From Gemmatimonadales bacterium UBA2975 (lineage in GTDB: Bacteria > Gemmatimonadota > Gemmatimonadetes > Longimicrobiales > Gaopeijiaceae): 5,744 bases of DNA. Position 1 is the first letter of the stretch; each line of letters starts with the position of its first letter. The notes beneath the pieces are model-generated. The model was not told where the DNA came from, searched no databases, and saw nothing but the letters and a program-made list of their open reading frames with translations. Below are positions 1 through 5,416 of this stretch, in pieces. The stretch lies in contig DEAT01000001.1 in the NCBI GenBank assembly GCA_002348265.1, positions 1 to 5,744 on the forward strand, read 5' to 3'. Position numbers and translations under genes: made by a program.

Positions 1-800
1 CGCACCGTGTGATTGAGGATTTCATGATCTTGGCGAATGAGGTTGTCGCTGAGGATCTTGAAAAAAAGGGGATAGATGGGCTCTATCGTGTGCACGAGCC
101 CCCGGCTTCTGAGAAGATGGAGAGGCTCTCCGAGACATTAGCTCAATTCGGATTCATGAAGTCGAGGGGGCGTTTGTCACCTTCGGAGATGCAGGAAACG
201 GTCTGTGCGGTTGCGGGGAAACCGGAGGAAGCCCTGGTGAACATTTTGGTTTTGCGTTCTTTGAGAAGAGCGAGCTACAGTTCGGATAACGTGGGGCACT
301 TTGGCCTTGGGTCACGCGGCTACACCCATTTCACCTCGCCCATACGTCGGTATCCAGATCTCGTAGTGCATCGCATGGTAAGTCGGTGTCTAATACATGG
401 TGAAGAGAGTCCATACCGAGATTCCGACTCCCTTAAAGAACTGGCTAGTCATTGCAGTGTTCGTGAACAAGCAGCGGTAGAGGCAGAGAGGGAGAGCGTA
501 GCGTTCATGAAGACCGGGTTCATGGAGAGCCGTCTGGGTGAGGAGTACAGGGGCCAAATCACAGGTGTTGCAGCTTTTGGGCTCTTCGTAACCCTAGATG
601 ACATTTTCATCGAGGGGATGATACCAGTCGCTACAATGATGGACGATTACTACCGCTTCGAGGAGGCTGAGTACGCGTTAGTTGGTGAGCGCGGCCAACG
701 AAGATTTCGGCTTGGTGACAGTGTGTCGGTCCAAGTCGCTCGGGTCGACATCGGTCGGAGGCAAACCGAGTTCGCGCTTCTGGATAACTTAGGGGGGTGA
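1..800 (+). CDS. rnr: Ribonuclease R, C-terminal part (5' end outside window)
   Basis: RNase R is a processive 3'-5' exoribonuclease of the RNase II/RNB family that degrades structured RNA and takes part in mRNA decay and RNA quality control in the cytoplasm. The frame is open from base 3 (codons CAC CGT GTG), so the GTG at 9 is not a start; the gene enters from upstream. The fragment begins in the RNB catalytic domain (HRVIEDFMILAN). It carries the family signature YTHFTSPIRRYPDLVVHR from about base 321, preceded by GHFGL. An S1 RNA-binding domain follows at roughly 540-785, with GLFVTLDDIFIEGMIPV and the RNase R-like DDYYRF. The catalytic aspartates of RNB lie upstream of the window and cannot be checked. 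The protein stops (TGA 798-800) a few residues after the S1 domain, so the Lys-rich tail known from E. coli RNase R is absent. The next gene starts about 110 nt downstream. The family call is secure; RNase R is favoured over RNase II by the S1-region residues. Confidence 0.95.
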   Translation, partial: HRVIEDFMILANEVVAEDLEKKGIDGLYRVHEPPASEKMERLSETLAQFGFMKSRGRLSPSEMQETVCAVAGKPEEALVNILVLRSLRRASYSSDNVGHFGLGSRGYTHFTSPIRRYPDLVVHRMVSRCLIHGEESPYRDSDSLKELASHCSVREQAAVEAERESVAFMKTGFMESRLGEEYRGQITGVAAFGLFVTLDDIFIEGMIPVATMMDDYYRFEEAEYALVGERGQRRFRLGDSVSVQVARVDIGRRQTEFALLDNLGG

Positions 801-803
801 GCC

Positions 804-819
804 GATGGGGGTATCCATC
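804..819 (+). other. Weak stem-loop just after the rnr stop codon
   Basis: GATGG (804-808) can pair with CCATC (815-819) around a 6-nt loop, starting 4 nt after the rnr stop. No T-tract follows, so it is not a standard intrinsic terminator. The rest of the 801-912 spacer shows no clear promoter: a TATATC at 870-875 lacks a correctly spaced -35 (the TCGACA at 853-858 is only 11 nt upstream). The hairpin may be chance. Confidence 0.2.
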
Positions 820-912
820 CGTTCACCTGAAGGATGAAGGGTTTCGCTTTAGTCGACACAAGATCACTCTATATCTGCCCGGTTGATCTATAGCCTAAAG
901 CCACCAGAAACT

Positions 913-1332
913 ATGACTGCTTCGGACTCCAGTACGGTACGCGCCCGAATATCTGAAGCGATTCGACAAGGCACGGCCGTCAAAATTACATACGTGGCAG
1001 GCTCTGGAAAGGAAACGGTTCGGGTAGTGGAGCCTGTCGACCGCGACGAGACCCATTATTGGGGTTATTGCCGACTTCGCGATGACTGGCGCTCTTTTAG
1101 GTTTGATCGAATAAAAGAAATGTCATCACTTCCAGGGAAGGTTACGCCGCGACGGATACCTTCAGACCTTAAAAGACTTCCATGGCAGGCTTCAGCGGGA
1201 CAGGCCCGTCCGTCGTCTAGACGCAGAACGGCGAGGCGTTCCGAGTATGCAGCCAGTGGCTCCGGATGTGCACTGATAATGGCGGCCCCGTTATTTAGTT
1301 TGTTTGCCGTCGTTTTTCTTTTCTTTCTCTGA
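913..1332 (+). CDS. Small WYL-like domain protein with C-terminal membrane tail
   Basis: The protein is 139 aa from ATG 913. Residues about 11-70 resemble the core of a WYL domain, a ligand- or nucleic-acid-sensing fold usually attached to HTH regulators: an N-terminal helix (ARISEAIRQG), a strand (VKITYVAG), then RVVEP and GYCRLRDDWRSFRFDRIKEM, matching the family pattern of 'R.V.P ... YC.LR....FRLDRI'. The W-Y-L triplet itself appears replaced (T-H-Y before WGYC). No HTH precedes it. Residues 71-117 are a polar linker with an Arg-rich patch (RRRTARR, 103-109). Residues about 119-139 are a hydrophobic stretch (ALIMAAPLFSLFAVVFLFFL) that ends at the stop codon, as in a tail-anchored protein with its basic flank in the cytoplasm. 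An upstream TTG (883) would add 10 residues; neither start has a recognisable Shine-Dalgarno. ATG is preferred because the domain begins right after it. The function is unknown. The WYL assignment is by pattern recognition only, and the membrane tail is inferred. Confidence 0.65.
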   Translation: MTASDSSTVRARISEAIRQGTAVKITYVAGSGKETVRVVEPVDRDETHYWGYCRLRDDWRSFRFDRIKEMSSLPGKVTPRRIPSDLKRLPWQASAGQARPSSRRRTARRSEYAASGSGCALIMAAPLFSLFAVVFLFFL

Positions 1333-1333
1333 G

Positions 1334-1362
1334 GACGAGGGAGGCTCGAGAGTTCTCCCGTC
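1334..1362 (+). other. Stem-loop directly after the WYL-like gene; possible weak terminator
   Basis: GGGAG (1339-1343) pairs with CTCCC (1355-1359) around an 11-nt loop. The stem extends by GAC (1334-1336) with GTC (1360-1362) across a 2-nt bulge, giving 8 bp in all. It starts 1 nt after the TGA of the upstream gene, where a terminator would sit, but no T-run follows. The 3' arm also overlaps competing short pairs (GGG TAAAA CCC at 1363-1373). It could attenuate or stabilise the upstream mRNA end; this is undecided. Confidence 0.3.
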
Positions 1363-1431
1363 GGGTAAAACCCACTCACAGAGGGGATTCAAGCCCTTCA
1401 AGGCTCCCAATCTACCCCGTATATTGATGGT

Positions 1432-1450
1432 CGATCGCCCCAAGCGGTCG
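1432..1450 (+). other. Hairpin in the presumed prfB leader
   Basis: CGATCGC (1432-1438) pairs with GCGGTCG (1444-1450), a 7-bp stem with one T-G wobble and a 5-nt loop. It lies 55 nt upstream of the prfB ATG in the 173-nt gap. No T-tract follows. About 7 nt upstream is a -10-like TATATT (1420-1425), with only a poor -35 match (TTCAAG, 1397-1402, 17-nt spacer). If that is a promoter, this hairpin would sit at the 5' end of the prfB transcript. The pairing is seen; any role is speculative. Confidence 0.25.
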
Positions 1451-1505
1451 TCTTGAACGGACCCCTTCTCGCATCACTCTTCTGGTCGCACGCGAGCACC
1501 CAAGA

Positions 1506-2613
1506 ATGAACAAGGAACAACAGCAGGCGCTTGAATCACTCCAAGTGAGATTGAGAGATCTCAGGGGGTATCTTTGACCTCGATATCCGTGAAGAACGTC
1601 TGAAGAATCTGGACGAACTGATGGCCGCGTCTCACTTCTGGGATGATCAAGACGTAGCGCGTGATACGATTGAGGAATCGAATCGATTAAAGGCATGGGT
1701 CCGGCCGTGGAATGAGCTGTCTTCTGATGCTGATGATTTGAGTGCCTTGGTAGAACTCCTGCTGAGCGAAGAGGATCCTGATCTTGAAAAGGAACTCGGG
1801 GTGGGCCTCAAGGCTCTCGCTGCAGGGGTCGAATCAATGGAGCTCCGAACTATGCTTCAAGGGGAGGACGACCACCGCGAGGCCATTGTCACCCTCCAGC
1901 CCGGGGCAGGTGGGCTCGAGTCACAGGATTGGGCGGAGATGCTGATGCGCATGTATACTCGCTGGGCGGAACGCCGCGGCTATCAAGTCACGCTGCTCGA
2001 CCTACAACAGGCTGAGGAGGGTGGCATTAAGAATGCAACCATGGAGATCAAGGGGGAGAGCGCATACGGATACCTTAAGGCCGAAGGCGGGGTGCACAGG
2101 CTTGTGCGCATCTCTCCTTTCGATGCGCAGAAGCGGAGACATACGTCATTCGCTAGTGTGTTTGTGTATCCCCTCGTTGATGACAATATCGAAATCGATA
2201 TTGACGATTCCGACCTTCGCGTGGACACATACCGTGCTTCTGGAGCAGGGGGGCAGCACGTGAACAAAACTGACTCGGCAGTGCGGATCACTCACGAACC
2301 GACAGGAATCGTGGTGGCTTGTCAGCAGGAGAGGTCACAACACAAAAACCGGAGCACGGCGATGAAAATGCTTCGAGCTGCTTTGTATCAGAGGGAGGTC
2401 GAAGAGAGGGATAGAGCAAAGGAAGAGGTGCAGAAAGGGATGAGTGAAATCGCCTTCGGGAGCCAAATTCGATCGTATGTATTTCAGCCGTACACAATGG
2501 TTAACGACCACAGAACTGAGACAAAAATAACTGACGTTCACGGTGTTATGGACGGTGACCTCGATCCTCTGATTGAGGCATATTTAAAGAAGCTTGGAGC
2601 CTCGACGGAGTAG
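1506..2613 (+). CDS. prfB: Peptide chain release factor 2, expressed by programmed +1 frameshift
   Basis: RF2 recognises UGA and UAA in the ribosomal A site and triggers hydrolysis of peptidyl-tRNA. The gene starts at ATG 1506 (MNKEQQQALESL), reads 23 codons to CTT (1572-1574), then meets an in-frame TGA (1575-1577). Shifting +1 gives GAC (1576-1578) and continues to TAG 2611-2613, for 368 aa in total, close to E. coli RF2 (365). Seen in the product: the stop-codon recognition tripeptide SPF at about residues 203-205, and the peptidyl-transferase-centre GGQ at 248-250 within RASGAGGQHVNKTDSAVRITH-type sequence. Ala at 244 occupies the site that is Thr246 in E. coli K-12 and Ala in most bacteria. 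The N-terminal helical domain precedes these. An ATG-to-stop scan alone finds only the frame from 1621 and misses the first 38 residues. No good Shine-Dalgarno precedes ATG 1506, but the N-terminal length matches the family. lysS follows after 3 nt. Confidence 0.97.
1563..1578 (+). promoter_or_regulatory. prfB: Programmed +1 frameshift site of prfB (autoregulatory)
   Basis: The sequence AGGGGGTATCTTTGAC contains all known elements. They are an internal Shine-Dalgarno-like AGGGGG (1563-1568), a 3-nt spacer TAT, the slippery CTT Leu codon (1572-1574), the in-frame TGA (1575-1577) and a 3' C that makes the stop weak. This core is the same as the well-studied E. coli prfB site. Known mechanism: when RF2 is scarce, termination at UGA is slow, the anti-Shine-Dalgarno contact destabilises the P-site tRNA, and tRNA-Leu slips from CUU to UUU. 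Full-length RF2 is then made, which closes a negative feedback loop. Confidence 0.97.
2184..2203 (+). repeat. Inverted repeat inside prfB (9-bp arms)
   Basis: CAATATCGA (2184-2192) and TCGATATTG (2195-2203) are perfect reverse complements around a 2-nt centre. The stretch encodes DNIEID with Ile/Asp codons (ATC, GAT, ATA-like steps) that favour palindromes, so coding constraint is a sufficient explanation. No regulatory role is claimed. Confidence 0.4.
2607..2610 (+). promoter_or_regulatory. lysS: Ribosome binding site of lysS, embedded in the end of prfB
   Basis: GGAG lies 6 nt before ATG 2617 and immediately before the prfB TAG (2611-2613). It is the clearest Shine-Dalgarno of any gene start in the window and fixes the lysS start. 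Because it lies in translated prfB sequence, ribosomes finishing prfB can reinitiate on lysS, so translational coupling is likely. Confidence 0.75.
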
Positions 2614-2616
2614 GGG

Positions 2617-4161
2617 ATGTCTGATATTGAGCCGAAAGAAGACCTCAGCCAGATCTTGCGCCACCGACGTGAGAAGCTTGAAGAGGTTGTGAAGCGCGGC
2701 ATGCAGCCATTCGTATACAACTACTCAGCCACATCGAGTACGATAGCAGCGATCGAAGGGTTTGAAGCTGCTGAAGCTGGTGGAACGCTGGACGAAGAGG
2801 GCTACAGCGAACCAGTGCAGATTGGTGGTCGTTTGGTGGGGTGGCGGGACATGGGACGAAGCGTGTTTGCCCATGTCGAAGATGGACAAGGTCGTATTCA
2901 ACTCTATTTCCGGAATAGCGTAGTCGGTGAATCGTCGTTTGATGCGCTCTCGGTCCTCGATATAAGTGACTGGATCGGTGCAGAGGGTAGGATATTTCGC
3001 ACCCGCACGGGTGAAGTCACCGTGCAGGTCGAAGGGTGGACCCTGCTCACGAAGTCGCTCCGGCCTCTGCCGTTTGGGAAGGTGGAAACCAATGCCCAGA
3101 CAGGAGAACGGACGGTTTACGGAGGGTTTCAAGATCAAGAGGGTCGATATCGACAACGTTATGCAGACCTTGCGGTGCATCCTGACGTGCGAGAGGTGTT
3201 TAGAACTAGGGCGAAAGTGATCACTGAACTCCGCCGGTTTTTAGATGGAGAAGGTTTTCTCGAAGTGGAGACGCCGGTCCTCCAGCCTCTATATGGAGGG
3301 GCTTCGGCAAGACCCTTTGTGACCCATCATCACTCTTTGGATCAGAGGATGTACCTGCGTATAGCAGATGAGCTGTATCTAAAGCGACTCGTTGTCGGTG
3401 GATTTGAACGAGTGTATGAGATCGCAAAAGATTTCCGGAATGAGGGTTTGTCCCGTGTGCACAATCCCGAGTTTACGATGCTCGAATGGTATCAAGCATT
3501 CTCTGATTACGAGGACCAGATGGGCCTGGTAGAAAGGATGCTTGTTCACGTTTTAGACTCGGTCGTTGGAGAGAGAGTGATTCGACACGGTGATGATGAG
3601 ATCCCTGTGACGGTGCCCTTTAGACGGCTAGGTCTGGTTTCGGCTTTGTCAGGGGCTCTCGGAGAGGATGTTCATGAGATGTCACTCGAAGACCTTATAG
3701 GTAGAGCGCACGAGCTTGGGATCAGTGATCTAGAAGGGTCAGGGAGAGGTAAGCTCATCGACAAACTGTTCGGTGAGTTGGTTGAGCCGCAGTTGATAGA
3801 GCCCACCTTTGTTATTGATCACCCCAAAGAACTCAGCCCACTCGCAAAGGTTCACCGGGATGACGATCGCCTTACGGAGCGATTCGAGATGTACATCGGC
3901 GGCGCTGAGATCTTTAACGGGTTTTCAGAACTGAATGATCCTATTGATCAGCGAGATCGCTTTGAAGCGCAGGCCGCTCTTCGTGATGAAGGAGATGAAG
4001 AAGCCCAGCAGATAGATGACGACTACATCCGCGCGCTGGAATACGGGATGCCGCCGACGGGAGGCGTGGGTATGGGAGTTGATCGATTGGTGATGATGCT
4101 CACAGGACAATCATCAATAAGAGATGTAATCCTCTTTCCGATCTTAAGGTCTGAAGAATAG
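2617..4161 (+). CDS. lysS: Lysyl-tRNA synthetase, class II
   Basis: This cytoplasmic enzyme activates lysine with ATP and charges tRNA-Lys. It is 514 aa, near the usual ~500. An OB-fold anticodon-binding domain spans about residues 65-150 (VQIGGRLVGWRDMGRSVFAHV, then the GRIQLYF strand). The class II catalytic domain follows after QDQEGRYRQRYADL. Motif 1 is around 205-222 (FLDGEGFLEVETPVLQP), motif 2 is FRNEGLSRVHNPEFTMLE (273-290), and motif 3 is GGVGMGVDRLVMML (482-495). LysRS-typical elements are present: YLRIADELYLKRL, FVIDHPKELSPLAK (398-411) and GGAEIFNGFSELNDP (428-442). A segment of roughly 12-16 residues (about 154-170) between the OB fold and the QDQE motif is longer than in E. coli LysS. 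The start at ATG 2617 has a GGAG 6 nt upstream. It sits 3 nt after prfB, an arrangement also known in E. coli (prfB-lysS), and 4 nt before the permease gene. Confidence 0.98.
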   Translation: MSDIEPKEDLSQILRHRREKLEEVVKRGMQPFVYNYSATSSTIAAIEGFEAAEAGGTLDEEGYSEPVQIGGRLVGWRDMGRSVFAHVEDGQGRIQLYFRNSVVGESSFDALSVLDISDWIGAEGRIFRTRTGEVTVQVEGWTLLTKSLRPLPFGKVETNAQTGERTVYGGFQDQEGRYRQRYADLAVHPDVREVFRTRAKVITELRRFLDGEGFLEVETPVLQPLYGGASARPFVTHHHSLDQRMYLRIADELYLKRLVVGGFERVYEIAKDFRNEGLSRVHNPEFTMLEWYQAFSDYEDQMGLVERMLVHVLDSVVGERVIRHGDDEIPVTVPFRRLGLVSALSGALGEDVHEMSLEDLIGRAHELGISDLEGSGRGKLIDKLFGELVEPQLIEPTFVIDHPKELSPLAKVHRDDDRLTERFEMYIGGAEIFNGFSELNDPIDQRDRFEAQAALRDEGDEEAQQIDDDYIRALEYGMPPTGGVGMGVDRLVMMLTGQSSIRDVILFPILRSEE

Positions 4162-4165
4162 TTAG

Positions 4166-5416
4166 GTGAATAGCCTGAACTGGTTTATAGCGCGGCACTA
4201 CCTACGGGCCGGTCGAGGACGGGGCTTACTATCTCTCATCACGTGGATCGCGCTAGGAGGCGTAACACTAGGTGTGGCAGCGCTCATCACTGTGATCTCA
4301 GTTATGAGTGGCATGCAGGAGGAGTTGCGCTCGAAGATCTTGGAATCAACGCCGCATCTCTATGTGTTGGAGTACAACACAAGTCTCCAGGTGAAAGGCT
4401 ACGAAGTTGTGGTCGACACGATCTTGTCGATGGATGGAGTTGAAGGGGCGGCACCGTTTGCGATGTCAAACGTTAGTCTGGTGCTTGAGGGTGGGGAGTA
4501 TTCCCAGCCCGCGTACCTGTTCGGTGTCGATATCGACACCCTAGCAGTGCCTGCTACGGAGATGGAGCGGCAGATCGTCGAAGGAGGACTTGATCTCCGG
4601 CTTCCGACCTCTGGGTTGCCACCGCTCTTGATGGGTTCAGTGTTGGCTGATCGGATGGGGATTTATCCAGGCGACACAATGGTCGTGATGTCGATGGAGA
4701 ACCTCAAACAAGATGTATTTGGGGGCTTCCAGCCAACGCTCCGACAATTCCAAGTGACGGGCACGTTCACAACCGGGATGTACGAATACGACCTCGCTAA
4801 CATCTATACAACGCTGCCCGAGGCGCAGGAACTGCTTGGCCTAGCTGAATCTGATGCCAGCGGCATCGGCGTTCGACTAGCTGACGAGGCTCGAGCGACG
4901 GAACTTGGCGCTCAACTTGCAGAACGACTTGGACACCCTTATTCGGTCCAGTCCTGGATTGAACGGAATCGAGCACTCTTTAGCGCGCTGCAACTGGAGA
5001 AGATTGCCCTAGGTGTGATTGTGTTTCTGATAGTATTGGTGGCTGCGTTCAATATCGTCAGCACTTTGGTGATGGTAGTCTCCGATCGCACTAGGGAAAT
5101 TGGTATTCTCAGGACGATGGGCATGACTGAAAAGGGGATTACGCGTGTCTTCATGATTCAGGGAGTCTGGATCGGTGTGATTGGTACAGCGGCCGGCACA
5201 GCCATGGGTGTTGCCCTTTCTTGGGCCCTAGAGCGCTTCGAGCTGATAAAGATCCCCGGAGATGTCTATTTCGTAGATCATCTCCCTGCCACGATGGACC
5301 CTGTCACCATCGCCTTGATAGTGGTTGCAAGCGTACTCGTGTCATTCGGAGCTACAGTCTATCCGGCTCGTCAGGCGTCACGACTCCAACCGGTTGACGC
5401 AATAAGACATGGGTAA
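4166..5416 (+). CDS. lolC: LolC/LolE-type lipoprotein-releasing ABC permease
   Basis: The 416-aa inner-membrane protein belongs to the FtsX/MacB permease superfamily. Layout: a short cytoplasmic N-terminus (NWFIARHYLRAGRGRG); TM1 about 24-49; a large periplasmic domain about 50-275; and three TM segments at about 279-305, 330-356 and 378-400. The family signature DRTREIGILRTMGM (307-320) follows TM2, and the protein ends YPARQASRLQPVDAIRHG, typical of LolC/E. With LolD it would use ATP hydrolysis to extract lipoproteins from the inner membrane and hand them to periplasmic LolA. Only one permease gene is visible here, so it may act as a homodimer (as proposed for LolF-type systems) or pair with a LolE encoded elsewhere; LolC and LolE cannot be told apart from this window. 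The start is GTG 4166 (MNSLNWF), 4 nt after lysS, with only a weak purine-rich GAAG about 9 nt upstream. Its 3' end overlaps the lolD start by 8 nt, supporting a shared function. Confidence 0.93.
   Translation: MNSLNWFIARHYLRAGRGRGLLSLITWIALGGVTLGVAALITVISVMSGMQEELRSKILESTPHLYVLEYNTSLQVKGYEVVVDTILSMDGVEGAAPFAMSNVSLVLEGGEYSQPAYLFGVDIDTLAVPATEMERQIVEGGLDLRLPTSGLPPLLMGSVLADRMGIYPGDTMVVMSMENLKQDVFGGFQPTLRQFQVTGTFTTGMYEYDLANIYTTLPEAQELLGLAESDASGIGVRLADEARATELGAQLAERLGHPYSVQSWIERNRALFSALQLEKIALGVIVFLIVLVAAFNIVSTLVMVVSDRTREIGILRTMGMTEKGITRVFMIQGVWIGVIGTAAGTAMGVALSWALERFELIKIPGDVYFVDHLPATMDPVTIALIVVASVLVSFGATVYPARQASRLQPVDAIRHG
4523..4540 (+). repeat. Perfect 18-bp palindrome inside the permease gene
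   Basis: GGTGTCGATATCGACACC reads the same on both strands and encodes GVDIDT in the periplasmic domain. A perfect 18-bp palindrome is unlikely in random sequence of this length, but alternating Val/Asp/Ile codons (GTC GAT ATC GAC) favour it. A binding-site role is not supported by its position in the middle of a coding region. Confidence 0.5.

Noticed and set aside
883..912. TTG at 883 as the start of the WYL-like gene, adding 10 residues
   Set aside because: No Shine-Dalgarno, a rare start codon, and the extra residues (IYSLKPPET) add nothing to the domain. It remains possible because ATG 913 also lacks a good SD.
1302..1330. T-rich run at the end of the WYL-like gene (TTTTTCTTTTCTTTC) as an intrinsic terminator
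   Set aside because: No G/C-rich inverted repeat immediately precedes it; the run is explained by Phe/Leu codons of the hydrophobic tail.
1339..1409. tRNA-like element: GGGAGGC (1339-1345) and GGCTCCC (1402-1408) could form an acceptor stem with one mismatch over about 71 nt, with TTCAA inside
   Set aside because: The T-loop motif is in the wrong place, no 5-bp/7-nt anticodon arm or D-arm can be drawn, and no CCA is encoded.
1397..1425. Sigma-70-like promoter for prfB (TTCAAG, 17 nt, TATATT)
   Set aside because: The -10 is fair but the -35 matches poorly; too weak to list as a feature of its own.
1575..1577. In-frame stop in prfB read as a pseudogene or sequencing error
   Set aside because: All elements of the known prfB +1 frameshift cassette are present with exact spacing, and the joined product has family length and motifs.
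2725..3180. Long antisense reading frame (151 codons) opposite lysS
   Set aside because: It lies wholly within a confidently assigned gene, shows no recognisable domain, and is a codon-bias shadow; the same holds for the minus-strand frames at 1065-1379, 1412-1696, 1983-2291, 4939-5154 and 5468-5695.
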